Positions 9,501-20,584 of a stretch of DNA of 64,000 nucleotides are shown here, piece by piece. Made by a program: the position numbers and the translations under genes. Position 1 is the stretch's first letter, and each line of letters starts with the position of its first letter. The notes under the pieces were generated by a model, which made no database searches, was not told the origin of the DNA, and was given only the letters and a program-made list of their open reading frames with translations. The DNA is from Rhabdophis nuchalis. Taxonomy: Eukaryota > Chordata > Lepidosauria > Squamata > Natricidae. The stretch covers positions 376,147,919 through 376,211,918 of the forward strand of contig CM077643.1 of assembly GCA_039707465.1 (NCBI GenBank). The letters are read 5' to 3'.

Positions 9501-11412
9501 ACACTTGTATAATGAGCAGTCTTTACTACTACTTGATATCAGCCTCTCTAATTAGGCCAGACCAGACAATTCCACAAGAAGGCTGAAACTGCTTTTATTG
9601 AGATTGCTATAATAACAGATCCTTGTAAGTAGGATTGTGGTGCACCTCCTCTTTGTTTTGTGAATTAGGGAGGCCTCTGAACCATTTCTGAATGTTATTC
9701 TATTTTTTTAAAAAAATCTTTTGGCTAGTTTATGGTTCCTGCATATTTCCATCAAGGCTTCCTTACTCTCTATACTTGCCATCTTTTTCCACTTCTAACA
9801 GTTTAGACTCCTGTTTATTATATTGGAATTCAAAGTAGAAATCATACCATCCAACTTAGAATTAGATCCTATAAAATATAATGAAAACTTTTCATAACCT
9901 ATAGTAAAATTACAGTCCTGAAACTATCTGGCTATCTGATTAGCTTCAAGTCTGTTGATCTTTTGCAAATCCCTAAATACATGGTGGTGTTTCCAGGCAT
10001 GGGAGAGGGAGGGAGGGAGGGAGGGAGGGAGAAGGGGGGGACCTTCTGTATATGAAGTCATTTCTTGTAAACAAAAACTGTTGGTCTCTCAGTATTGTCA
10101 ATATTAATTCCCTACTGGAACAAGTTGAACAAGGCACAGTCAAAATTATATTCTAAAGAATCTTTTTGTAAACAAAGATCAGCTATCATATTATTTTGAT
10201 AATTATAGAACTAGCATGTACTATCAGTTCTTTTTTTCTTTTAGGCAATATTAGGAAAATATGTTTTATTTTAATACATAAAATAAACAAGAACTATATT
10301 AAAATGCAGCACTATGAGTTCCGTGTGATTTGATATGATATTATCTAAAAGAGACAAAATCACTACTTTTCCTGTTAAGGGGTAGGATGGGGTATGAGTT
10401 GATAGTTGTCCCAATCATCATGCATTATTGTACCATAGATTGACAGACCTTGAACCCACTGCATTTCTTAACCTCCTTGCATTCAAGCTATTGTCCTTTG
10501 GTCTCTTTTGCTAATTTACTGTTGTTTAATGGTAATCTAATTAAGCAGAAATGTTGCTAGGCAGAATACATTTGGCTTCAGTTTTAGCTTTTTACTCAAT
10601 AGATATTTCATCCTACAAATATGCCCATTAGGAATGAAAGTCTTAGACTGGGGAAAGTTGATGTCAAGTCTTTATGAAATTTAGAATGTATATCCTACAC
10701 ATTTCTTACTATATACAGTAAAATGCAGTATTGCTTCATTGTAACTATATACATTGCCAACTTCATTATCCTTCTAAGCTTGGGCTGTTTAAAAATGTGC
10801 TGATTGTATGCATTACTCAGAGCTTGAGACATGGAAATAATCAAGAATTTTGAGGAGGAGCATTGAATTTGTTCTGGTTCCTCTGAGTTTCTCTATTTTG
10901 GCTATGCCTGGGTGTCATTAATGCTGCCTGCAGCCAGCATTTGCATAATGGATAGTTCTTTATTAAGTTTGTTATTAACTTATTCCAGCCTGCTATTATA
11001 GATGCTCTTTAGAGAATTCTAAATATGAAAAATGCATGGAAATTTGTTTTTTTCTGAGGCTGGATATCCAGATGGAAAAAATAACTTCGTTGGGGGAAGT
11101 CAAGGATGTCCAGATGTGTCCCTTCTTTGTATACAGTATGAGTTACCTTTAAGTCTGATCTTCCAATCCCATAAACTAGCCTACTCAAGCAGGACCACAA
11201 AGATACATTAAGACTGCAGTTTCCAGAATTCCCTACCTACATGCATCAATACTAAAAATTCTATGAACTGCAATCATATTGTATCTAAGGAGTCCCTATT
11301 GGGAACATCTAATTATAGGCAATTCTTTCCCACCAATCAGTAGTGTCCCATAAAAAGTGAGCTACACAACTGACTCAGAAACAGCTCTGGGCCTCTTTGG
11401 TCACAAAAGCGG
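9501..11412. other. Unannotated spacer with a (GGGA)n tract
   Basis: A G-rich tetranucleotide run (gggagggagg...) lies at about 10002-10041. Otherwise I see no exon, RNA gene or identifiable repeat across this ~1.9 kb AT-rich stretch. Confidence 0.5.
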
Positions 11413-12379
11413 TATTGGAAGAAATATCCATCTGGTTCAGTTCCAAGTGGGGAGAAAGACACTGGAAACATGGAGGCTGATTGGAAAGATGGTTTATTGA
11501 TGAACAGGACCACGTGGGTTTGAGGTCCTGGGAAGCTGACCACATAGATGTCAGGCCTGCAGCCAGGTTCCTTTTGGATCTTTGGCCTGCCACACTTCTA
11601 TCTACTATGCTGTTTCTATAGTAGGGAAATGGGAGGGGGATAGTAAGGAGTAGAATGTGATGTAACCAAAATAAAATTCCTTTTAGATTGCCAAGGTCAT
11701 CCTTAGATTTGGTACTCCTGCATCTGACCAGAATTGGATGGGTGGAACAGCCAGCATGGCAGTGGAAGATTGGACCATGTGATGGACTTGTGGGTGTGGG
11801 GGCAAGATCATGAACTTTCAACTGGGTGGGGAAAACCAAGAAGCTTTCAGATTCGGGTTTTCCCAGACATACCAATGTGGCTCTCTTAATAAATTGGAAG
11901 TTTGAGCAATACTTTGCCTTGAACTCTGATTTAATTTTGGATGCTATTTGGAGCCTTGACATTAGATTGGAGAGTGAGGGTTATTTATACCTTCTTGGGC
12001 CTTGCCCTTGAGCTTCCTGTTCCTGTGCAAGAAATGTATTCTATTGGTTATTGTAGGGATCACTGCTAGCTTTGTAGGTTGTCTGAGTCCCAGGCTTGGT
12101 TGAAGCTTGCTGGGTGATGCAATGAAGGGGCTTGTTGTGCCATGAGGTGAGGTAGAAGGCTAATCATATGTCCTGAGGGTCACGTCTTAAACCCATCACC
12201 CTGGAGCTGAAGGTCTTTTGTACATAGGCTGGCCCAGCCCTGCTGGGGTATGAAGAAAGTTGGGGGCTGCTTTCCAAGATCATGTTTCTCCTTTAGGGAA
12301 ATATAATATTCTGCCTTTTTTAAATATTTCCGAAAATATTTCATTCTTCTAGGAGAAGGGTGGGTGCTAACATTCTACA
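11413..12379. mobile_element. LTR-like element, copy B, with nested LTR
   Basis: Shares its first ~130 bp with 1797-1930 ('ttggaagaaat', 'aagtggggagaaagacac', 'gtttgaggtcct') and its last ~330 bp with 2030-2345 ('gagtcccaggcttggttg', 'aaatatttcattcttctaggaga'). The extra ~410 bp relative to copy A is the solo LTR at 11549-11961. No clean outer target duplication is visible. Confidence 0.55.
11549..11961 (+). mobile_element. Solo LTR (TG...CA), copy 2
   Basis: Starts 'tgtcaggcctgc', ends 'ggagccttgaca'. Flanked by an imperfect 5-bp duplication ATAGA/TTAGA. Homologous to the solo LTR at 7219-7605, including the 'aataaattgg' polyadenylation-type signal at about 11889. It is inserted in the element at 11413-12379. 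A long antisense open frame (11375-11962) crosses both elements and carries no known domain. Confidence 0.65.
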
Positions 12380-13701
12380 ATTGGTTAAGTTTAGCAGCTG
12401 AGTCAAATTATTCCTTTCTCTACTGCAGTGTAATATCTTTCTCCTTTATATATACATAAAGCAATCTTTTTTTTTAAAACAGTGAAATGCTTGTAGGCAG
12501 CCCATTTCCCCATCTGTGGAGGAGCTCTAGCTTTTCCCTGAGCTCTTGAACTTCAGTTGACTTAGCAGATAGTTTAAGGGAATGATGATTTGTGACTTAT
12601 CAGGGTGAAATTAATTATGTTAATTTCCCCCTTCTCTGTAGAAGGGAGGACTGGGAAGGAAGAGTGCCAGTATGTATGGGTTTTTTTTTTAAGTACTTGT
12701 TCCCCTTTTGTATAGAGTGGTTATTGAGGGGATTTTGGTTATTCTGGGGAATGGAAATAGGCCATTAGTAAGTTATAATCCTGCAACCTGCATTTTGTTG
12801 AGGATGTATTCCTCCTCTCTTGCCATCTCTTAATTTGTTGCTGCAGCAAAGTATTGGTAAAAGCACTGGAAAAAGCTGGGAACAAAACTAACATTATGGC
12901 GTCCTATCATTTTTGCAGCATCAACAGGATTTTTAATATAGGAGGAATTAACCACTAGTTATCTAGTTATCTCTATTACACAGCCTTCAGTTGCAACTGT
13001 TAGCATTATTATAAAAGAATGCAGTAACTGAATACTGCCCTCTGTCCTACCACAAGACAACTCAGACATATATTTAATAAGCAAAGGCTGGGAGATAACA
13101 GCTTTCTTACTGGGAAGGGGAAGTAAAAAGGGGTTTTGATTTGTTGATGGGAAGAGAAAAGAGAAAAGTGAGTTAAGACTTGGAATGGAAGCAGAGGATG
13201 AGCCATGTTGGACTAGCGAGCTTTTGAAAACTGCTGATGTATCCAGAGCACTCCAGGAGATGCCACTTAGTAGCCTGCAAAACATAAAAAGAAAGATGGC
13301 CAAGAGACTTGATTTCTTTGCTTAGTTGGCCCAATGGAAGGCTGAAGTAATAAAGAAGTCAAGTCCTGACAACTCTGAGAGATTTCTAGCCGTGTAATTA
13401 ATGCCCTTACTTAAACCTATGAAGGGAGAGCAGCTGTAAAACTAGCGACACAGATAATGGATATTGTTTTGTATATATTAATTTTAAAAAAAAATCAGAA
13501 GGTTTTGGAGCTGAATGTCTGATTGCTTCCCAAGAACCCTCAGAGGCCAAGGTCAGTTGTTATTATTAGGATCTCACAATTTTTGAAAATGTGGATAGAG
13601 GGAAATCATATTGGCAATTTGTGTAGGATTTCAACTGTGTAGAATGTACTGAATGGCTTTTATATTGCTCCAGGGTAACAATGCGTTGGTGGGACAGTGA
13701 T
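12380..13701. other. Unannotated spacer
   Basis: About 1.3 kb without a gene or repeat I can name. Minus-strand open frames near 12959-13303 show no domain or splice context. Confidence 0.45.
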
Positions 13702-13703
13702 TA

Positions 13704-14225
13704 CCGTACTTTTCAGAGTATAAAATGCACCGGAGTATAAGACACCACAAGGTTTTGAAGATAATTTTTTCTAAAAAAAAAGGGTTTGCACTCTGCAACC
13801 CTCTCCAAAATGGCCCATTTTTTGCAAAAACGTGCCCATTTCCCCCCCAAAAAGGACATGAATAGTCCTTAGAAGGCTTCTAGAGTGCTCCTGATGGGTG
13901 GGGGCAAAAACGAGCAAAAATGACCCACTTTTCACGAAAAGGGGCTCATTTTTTGATATAAAAAAGAGCATGGATAACCTTTAGGAAGCTTATACAGTGC
14001 AGCTGGGGGGCGGGCAAAAACGGGCCATTTTTAAAAATCATTTCTGCCCTCCCCAGCCCCCAGGATCTCTCTGAAAGCCCCCTAAAGGTTATGCATGGCC
14101 ATTTTGGTGAAGGGGGCAGAGTTTCAGGAGGTAAAAAATGCTGTATTCAGTGTATAAGACGCACCCAGATTTTCAGCCTCTTTTTTGAGGGAAAAAAGGT
14201 GCGTCTTATACTCTGAAAAATATGG
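13704..14225. mobile_element. Tc1/mariner-type MITE, 'ccgtatttttc' family
   Basis: 522 bp with inverted ends 'ccgtacttttcagagtataa' and 'ttatactctgaaaaatatgg', flanked by TA on both sides (13702-13703, 14226-14227). The interior holds degenerate repeats of 'aaaatggcccattttt' type. The TA target and the terminal 'gcgtcttatactctg' agree with a second copy at 20026-20460. Confidence 0.9.
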
Positions 14226-14227
14226 TA

Positions 14228-15538
14228 AATCTTTTTGGGATGTTCCTGTTCCTCAGCTGGAAGAGAAACACTGAGGGACTTGTTGTCTGTCAGCGTTTCA
14301 AGGTGGGCCATTTGAACAGGGCCGTTTGAAACAATCCAATGACAAAGTTCACATGAAGTACAAGGCAGAAGCTTGTTTGATTTTGGCTTAGTGTGCTGAG
14401 CAAACCTTATCTTTATAGTTTGTCAATGATTATTTATTACTTAAGGGTAATGGCAGCCAGCCAGTTACTCAATAAAGTATAATTTAAAAATTGTGGTGTA
14501 GTACAATGTATAAATCCAGCCAATACATTTTTGTCTGAGGCCACTCAGAAATTGTTTAATTGTGCACTACTTTGAATCTTGTATTTTCTCTATAGCGTAG
14601 CAAGCAGTGATTCATGCTCCCTGTTCCCCCATTTGTAAATTTCAGAGATATTAAACTCCCCCACTGGGTGTTTGGACAGGAAAGAAAGCATTGGGGGGAG
14701 GGAGTGGTAACATATGGATAATAATATCGTCACAAAAATATGGCAACTTGCATCAGATCACAGGATTACAAGTATATAATAGCAGTGGGATGACATTACT
14801 GTGCCTGTGTAATCATTTGGCAGTGCTGTGGCTTGTGGTGGAGAGTTGGCAGTATTCTGAGGTAAACTTCAGAATTCAACTTTTTACTTTCTCACATAAA
14901 AATACTCCAGTTTGCCATCTTTCTTCATGAGTGTATATTTGGCTACATATAGCAAAACATCATGTAGCCGTAGAACCACATAATTGGACGGGTTAAAAAA
15001 ACCCCACCCACTTAGTTCTACTGTTACAGGATGCAAACTTCCCTGTTATCACTGAAGGGACCTCCATGCTGATTGTCAGCCTTGGAAGGTATTTCCAGAC
15101 AGGATACACAACTCGATGAACTAATTCTGACTTTATGGTAATCTTGAAAGTCTGAAAGTACAAACTTCCTCCTGCCACTTGTAACAACTCAGTCCATCAG
15201 GGCAGGCTAAGGTGTTGGGGGCTCCAGCCTATCCTGAGTGATCATTTCCTACACAGCATCTCTGTCTCCTCAAGGTCACCCACACATTCCATTTCATCAC
15301 TACCTCAGAAAGATATTAGAACATCTCTGCTCTATTGTGCATTAGGTCCTAAATTGAAAACAGTTTAGCTGCTACCATTGTTCCAACTACCATGTGTTTA
15401 CCTCAATACATTTTGCTAAAAAGAAGTCTGTGAAAGTTGTGCTTGGGAGAATAGTCACTTTCAATTTAGGCAGCTGCTAAAGATCGAGGCTTATACTAAA
15501 GCTGGTAATATTAATACTTCAAATTATATAGAGGCTCT
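14228..15538. other. Unannotated spacer
   Basis: No gene or identifiable repeat over ~1.3 kb. Confidence 0.4.
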
Positions 15539-15546
15539 CTCTAATC

Positions 15547-15681
15547 CAGGGATGTCCAAACTTGGGAACTTTAAGACTTGTGGACTTAAGCTCCCAGAAT
15601 TCCCCAGCCAGCTATGCTGGCTGGGGAATTCTGGGAGTTGAAGTCCACAAGTCTTAAAGTTCCCAAGTTTGGACATCCCTG
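15547..15681. mobile_element. Palindromic hAT MITE, 'cagggatgtccaaac' family
   Basis: 135 bp near-perfect inverted repeat with 'cagggatgtccaaacttggg' ends and a centre at 'gccagctatgctggc'. Flanked by a 7/8 duplication CTCTAATC/CTCTACTC. It inserted at the outer edge of the long inverted repeat 15682-17066. Confidence 0.92.
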
Positions 15682-16038
15682 CTCTACTCTGTTTCCATCA
15701 CTATTCATGATTTGAATAAATCATGGGGTGGGGGAGGAATTTACCACTAGATGACACATGCCAAATTTTATCCAGGGCTTGCAGACCCTGAAAGCACATG
15801 GCTAAAATCTACTGAATAATAAAATATAAAACCTGTCATTTGATGGCTAGCTTCTATAGCCATGAACCTATGGCATGTGTCCGTCACCCTAACCTAAAAG
15901 GCTAACCTTTTTTGGCTCATGTGCCAAAAGCGGGAGGAGCGCAGAGGGGTTGGGTGCGTGAGCGTGCCACACCCATAATGCTATGTGCATGAACCCCTGC
16001 TTTTGGCACGCTTTTTTCGCCCTCCTCAGGTTCCAGAT

Positions 16039-16211
16039 CAGTGGTGGGTTTCAAATTTTTTTAGAACCTACTCTGTAGGTGTGGCCTATTTTGTGGGTGT
16101 GGCTTGGCAGTCATGTGACAGGGTGGGAGTGGCCACCTTCTAAAATGTGGTGAAACTCATTTAACAATGCTCTTGCTTAGCAACCAAAAGTTTGGACTCA
16201 ATTGTGATGAT

Positions 16212-16287
<76 letters not shown>

Positions 16288-16466
16288 TCCTTCCTTCCTT
16301 CCTTCCTTCCTTTCTTTCTTCCTTCCCTTTCCTTCCCATTGGGTCACTGGCAGCGGCGGGCCAGATTTACTTCCAGGTACACTGGTGGAACCCCCTCTCA
16401 CCGGTTCTCTAAATTTCACCAACTGGCTCTCGCGAGTAGGTGCGAGCCTGCAGAAACCCACCACTG
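16039..16466. mobile_element. hAT MITE, 'cagtggtgggtttc' family, with internal microsatellite
   Basis: Inverted ends 'cagtggtgggttt' / 'aaacccaccactg', flanked by TTCCAGAT / CTCCAGAT (7/8). An internal (tttc)n-(ttcc)n tract at 16211-16330 has expanded inside the element and causes long false frames on both strands. Confidence 0.9.
16211..16330. repeat. (TTTC)n/(TTCC)n microsatellite
   Basis: Pure tetranucleotide polypyrimidine tract of ~120 bp within a hAT MITE. No protein is encoded. Confidence 0.97.
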
Positions 16467-17145
16467 CTCCAGATGCTTTCTAGGAGCCTGGGGAGGGTGA
16501 AAACAGCCTCCCCCCCAAACCTCCAGAAGCTTCAGCAGCTTCCCTGAAGCCTCCAGAGGGCGAAAAATGGCCTCAAAAGAAGGCCTATATCAGCTGGCCA
16601 GCACACACGTGTGCTGGAGCTGATAGGGCAACACCTCACATGCCCTAAGAAATGCTTACACGTGCCACCTGTGGCACCCGTGCCATAGGTTCGCCATCAC
16701 GACCCTAGTTCATATCCTGAAGGCCATGCCCTGCCCCCCGCATTTCTGCATGTCCACACACACACGCACCCTCCCACATGCGCAGCAGAGATCCGGCATC
16801 CAGCTGGCCGGTGGAAGGTGTATGCACATGTGCAGTGGAGCTGAACTAGGGTGACGGCACACGTGCCATAGGTTCGCCATCATGGCTATAGAGGCTAGCC
16901 AGCAAATGACAGGTTTTACATTTTATTATTCAGTAGATTTTAGCCATGTGCTTTCAGGTTCTGCAAGACCTAGATAAAATTTGGCATGTGTCATCTAGTG
17001 GTAAATTCCTCCCTCACCCCAGTTATTCAAATCATGAATAGTGATGGAAACAGAGTAGAGAGAGGAAGTTTGGCCCATTGAAGTCAACACTGTGCCATAC
17101 CAAGCACAGGAAACATGATTAAAGTGCCCTCCATGGATAGGTTTC

Positions 17146-17632
17146 TGTTGTGGCCCAGCTGGCTCCGGATGAGCTGCTGATGGACACCTCTAGTGAGGAG
17201 TCCTATGAGTCTGCTCTGGAGGAGGAGGGCAACCTTGAGAGAGCAGAGAGCCTGGCTGGTCTCTCTGAAGCACCTGGGTCTTGGAGTAGTGGGAAGGATC
17301 AAGGCCAGTTTGTCCCTGATGTTAGATTGAGAAGGGCTGAAAAAAGGAGGCTTCAATTGCATCAGAAGTGAACTGGAAGGATTTGAATTAGTCCCAGCTG
17401 CCTAATGACTGGCCCCTCCCAAGAGGGTTTAAAAGAAAGTCTTTGCTAAGAAAGTCCTTGCAGAGAACAATGTTGGATTTTTAGGTTTGTGTTTATTTGT
17501 GTTGATTTTCAGGTTCGTGTTTAGTCGAGTTAGGAAGCTTCGTATCTGTTCAGAGCCATTCAGGCAAGCAGCTAAGAGAGTTAGTGGCAGGCAGCCAGTT
17601 TTGTGTTAGTCGGAGTAAGGAGGGTCAGAACA
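17146..17632 (+). mobile_element. Solo LTR with 6-bp target duplication and internal acidic ORF
   Basis: 487 bp running TG...CA ('tgttgtggcccagctggc' to 'gagggtcagaaca'), flanked by a perfect 6-bp duplication GGTTTC (17140-17145, 17633-17638). A TATA-like 'gggtttaaaagaaag' lies at about 17425-17439, a likely transcription start inside the LTR. Six-base duplications occur in several retrovirus-like families. No gag, pol or env sequence is adjacent, so it is a solo LTR; the family is not identified. Confidence 0.75.
17150..17371 (+). CDS. Short acidic ORF within the LTR, function unknown
   Basis: A 73-codon frame lying wholly within the 5' part of the LTR. The predicted peptide is Glu/Ser/Leu-rich ('DTSSEESYESALEEEGNLER') with a basic C-terminus ('RRAEKRRLQLHQK'). 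The first codon is taken as the reading-frame start; no ATG-context evidence supports it. It could be a chance frame in the U3 region or part of a gene reading into the LTR. No domain is recognised. Confidence 0.25.
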   Translation: MAQLAPDELLMDTSSEESYESALEEEGNLERAESLAGLSEAPGSWSSGKDQGQFVPDVRLRRAEKRRLQLHQK

Positions 17633-17689
17633 GGTTTCTAACCTCTGCTCAAACATATTTGGAGACAGGAGCTCCACACCTGTTCTTTT

Positions 17690-18085
17690 GTCAAACTGCT
17701 CTTATTGCATAACAATATTCAACCAGAGCTTCTCTTCCTGTAACCTAAACTCATTATTCCAGGTCCTGCTTTCTAGTAAGGAAGAGACTTAGCATTCTGT
17801 GTGGCATATTTTCAGGTATTTGAAGAATGACATTACATTCTTCCCATTCTCTCAAGTCTAAAATGCTCTTAGTTCCAACCTCCTGATCCATCTTGTTCCT
17901 TTTCTCTGAATTGGTCCCAATTTATTAGACTTTGTCTCATAATCTGGTATCCAGAAGTGAGCACAGTAGAGAAGTGGCATCTAACTAATGCAAAATAAAA
18001 TAAAACCTTTGTGTTCTGTGATTTGGAGACCATTAATACAAACTGCAGTTGCCTTTGCCTTTTACATTACATTGTTGACTCAATT
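17690..18085 (-). mobile_element. Ancient CR1/L3-type LINE fragment (minus strand)
   Basis: On the minus strand the sequence follows the conserved CR1/L3 C-terminal block in order. On the + strand this reads 'caggtatttgaagaatgaca', then 'atccatcttgttcc', then 'ccagaagtgagcacagta', then 'catacattgttgactca'-like text near 18060-18080. It is much more diverged than other CR1 copies here, implying great age. Confidence 0.6.
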
Positions 18086-19539
18086 GGTGATGATCTGCTA
18101 AACGCCCTGAAGATCTTGGACACTCCTTTGAAGCAACACAAATTTAAGCAGGTTGAACTACTTATTATCAATCCTGAATTCTTATGCACAGTGCTGAGTA
18201 GAGTACATCTGTTTTCACCAAGCTGATGTCTCCAGATGTTCTGGGATTATAATTCTCAAACTTTACCCACCAGCATGATGCATGCAATACATATGTGTGC
18301 AAGCTGAACACATCTGGAGGGCATCGGATTGGGGAAGGTTAGAGTAGGTGCTTTGCTTGGCAAATGACAAGGAAAAGTGGGTAGGAAGGCTGCCTCTCTC
18401 CCCCTGCTGTTCTTGGCTCTGCGGCTCATCAGAACATCTGGAACTATTTCCTCCCCCCTTCAACTCTGAATAGAATCGAGCAAATCTGTTGCAGATGCAC
18501 TTTGGAGACAACAGTCAGCATTTCACTCCAATCCCTTCCTTCCCTTCTCTCCTTCCTTTCAGGAGAAATCCCCAAGCTGGCCTCTATGAAAATGAACTTC
18601 TGTCACTGGGTTGAAAAATGGAAGGCTTCTGCTAAGGTCTATTCCTGAAAGAGAAACTACAGGTCGCTTCTTCTCCCTTGTAGTAGCCTTAGAATGGTTG
18701 CAATGTTAACTGAGTTGGATTTACTCTAACCTGTGCCTGGATGCTTTTGCAAATCAAACTTCAGTGGTTGCTTTTTTTGCATTTGACCCTTCATTCTTAT
18801 TTTGACTCCACAAAAATTGCTTGGAGGCATAGGAGGCAGCATATAAATACTGATATTATATAATGGAATCAGTGAATCTTACAGTCTACAGATTAAAACA
18901 AGCAGTTTCCCCCTCCCAGCTCTTCTTTGGTTTCTTCCCTTGTGGAAATGAAAAAAAGTTGGGAGGAAGAAAGCAAAGGAAAAAGCAGGTGAAGGAACTG
19001 ATCCAGGTATGTAATTACAACTTGTAGGAAGTTAGCACCCACTACTAGAGTCCACGTAGTAGAGACAAAGAGAGCCTTTGGGGGAGATGTTAAAAAAATA
19101 AATTGAAATCCTTCACTGGCAGTTACGGAGGGAAAAACTTCATGGGTGTAAGGAAGTTATAAACGGAGAACAAAGAGAAGCCATCTTGCCTCATCCTTTC
19201 ACAGGAAGAAAAGTTAAAGTTGCATTTTACTTTTTAGAGAAGGCTCCGCGCTAAATTGTTGCAACTGCGGTACGATACAATTCTTTCCCATAGTTAGTTA
19301 GTTCAAATAGCAAGTTAAACCCTTTGCTCTCTCCATTCCAGTGTGGAGAGAGATCGTTTAAGTGCCGCTTCTTCCGAGGGGGGGGGGGGGGGGGTTAAAA
19401 AGAAAAACTCCCTCCTCTAATCTCTGTTTAAAGTTGATTGAACTGTCACTTATCCTCATCAGCAGTCCAAGAGATTAGGGAGAGCCCTCCACCTCCAGCA
19501 TTTCAGCTACACTTTTCATTCAGTTTGTTGTTCCCGGGA
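18086..19539. other. Unannotated spacer with a poly-G run
   Basis: No gene or repeat identified. A run of about 16-18 G occurs at 19377-19394. Confidence 0.4.
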
Positions 19540-19780
19540 TCCATCCCGCGAAGAGGCAAGATTTGCCCCCCCCCCTTCTGCTCACTGGCTCCTGGGGCGA
19601 GGCTGGGAGCACCCCACCAGCCACCGTCAGATTGGAGGCTCCCTGCAAGCCGCCCTTATGGCAGGAGGTTCTTCCAGAACCTCCGTGCTCCCGAAGGAGC
19701 CCACCGGTGCAGCAAGCGGCGGACGAAGCACGAAGCACGTCCGTCGCCTTCGGAAATCAGAAGTGAAGTCCCCCAGCTAA
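19540..19780. promoter_or_regulatory. CpG-rich segment, possible regulatory island
   Basis: CpG is frequent here, in contrast to the surrounding DNA (for example 'agcggcggacgaagcacgaa' and 'cgtccgtcgccttcgg'). The segment overlaps a 121-codon Pro/Arg-rich frame that looks compositional, not genic. It could be a promoter or the CpG-rich interior of a transposon. No TATA box, start codon in good context or splice donor decides the matter. Confidence 0.3.
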
Positions 19781-19785
19781 CCTTT

Positions 19786-20584
19786 TGTTTAGCAACTGTT
19801 TGACATTACAATGGCACTGTAAAAAGGGACTTATGACCGGTCCTCACATGTATGACTGTTTCAGCATTCCCTGGGCTTCATGATCAAAATTTGGCCACTT
19901 GCCAACTGGCATGTATTTACAAGGTCATGTGATCCTCATTTGTGGCCTTCCCAGCAAGCTTCTGACAAAGTCAGTGGGGAAAGCCAGTTCATTTAACATG
20001 TGACATTCAACATGTGAGTCACTTACCATATTTTTCGGAGTATAAGATGCACCTTTCACCCCCTAAAAGAGTGTGGAAATGTTGATACATCTTATACATC
20101 AAATATAGCCATTTTGTTGTGCTCCTGAAGCCCTGCCCCTGCATCCCATTTTTGTGAAAATGGACGAAAATGGGCCATTTTTTGCCAAAGTGGAGGCATT
20201 TCGCCTTCCCCCAGCCCCTAGAAGCACTCTGCAAGCTTCAGGAGGGCTGGGGGAAGGCAAAAATGCCCCCATTTTTGCAAAATATTGTCCATTTTCTACC
20301 CGTTTTTCACAAAACAGGCATTTTTGCCTTCCCCCAGCCCCGCTGAAGCCTGCAGAGTGCTCCTGGGGGCCGGGGAGAACAAAAACTTTTTTTTCTTACT
20401 TACCTCTGAAATCTTGGCGCATCTTATACACCAGTGCATCTTATAGTCTGAAAAATACAGTAACTGCAGTGATCTGCTTAACAACCGTGGCCAAAAAAAA
20501 TCTTAAAATTGGGCACAATTCACTTAATAAGTTACCTTGCTTAGTCACAGAAATTCTAGTCCCAATTGTGATAATAAATTGACT
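19786..20584. mobile_element. TA-target MITE, 'caggtagtcctcgacttac' family, interrupted
   Basis: Shares the family blocks of 41010-41332: 'tgatcaaaatttgg', 'cttgccaactg', 'aagtcagtggggaaagcc', 'ttgcttagtcacagaaat'. The outer terminal repeats are decayed. The element is split at 20026-20460 by another MITE at a TA. Confidence 0.7.
20026..20460. mobile_element. Tc1/mariner-type MITE, 'ccatatttttcgg' family
   Basis: 435 bp with ends 'ccatatttttcggagtataa' and 'cttatagtctgaaaaatacag', flanked by TA (20024-20025, 20461-20462). Related to 13704-14225. It inserted in an older TA-target MITE. Confidence 0.9.

Larger units (their letters stand above)
15894..16701. mobile_element. hAT element, 'gtgatggcgaacc' family, interrupted
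   Basis: Left end is a degenerate 'ctaaaaggctaaccttttttgg' and right end 'gtgccataggttcgccatcacg', flanked by a 6/8 duplication ACCCTAAC/ACCCTAGT (15886-15893, 16702-16709). It is the same family as 50118-50468. It contains the younger hAT element 16039-16466. Confidence 0.7.
15682..17066. repeat. Long inverted repeat (~210-225-bp arms) with nested hAT elements
   Basis: The left arm (15682-15893, continuing at 16702-16717) is the reverse complement of 16843-17066. Both arms carry 'tctactctgtttccatcact', 'ttaccactagatgacacatg', 'aacctgtcatttg' and the hAT-like 'aacctatggcacgtgtgcc'. Between the arms is a ~125-bp unique centre (16718-16842). The left arm is split by the hAT at 15894-16701. The whole looks like a foldback element or palindromic hAT derivative; outer target duplications are not resolved. 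Confidence 0.75.

Noticed and set aside
11375..11962. 195-codon minus-strand frame
   Set aside because: It crosses the border between two transposon-derived sequences and shows no domain.
19438..19803. 121-codon Pro/Arg-rich frame
   Set aside because: Overlapping frames on both strands look equally coding, which is typical of GC-rich non-coding DNA.
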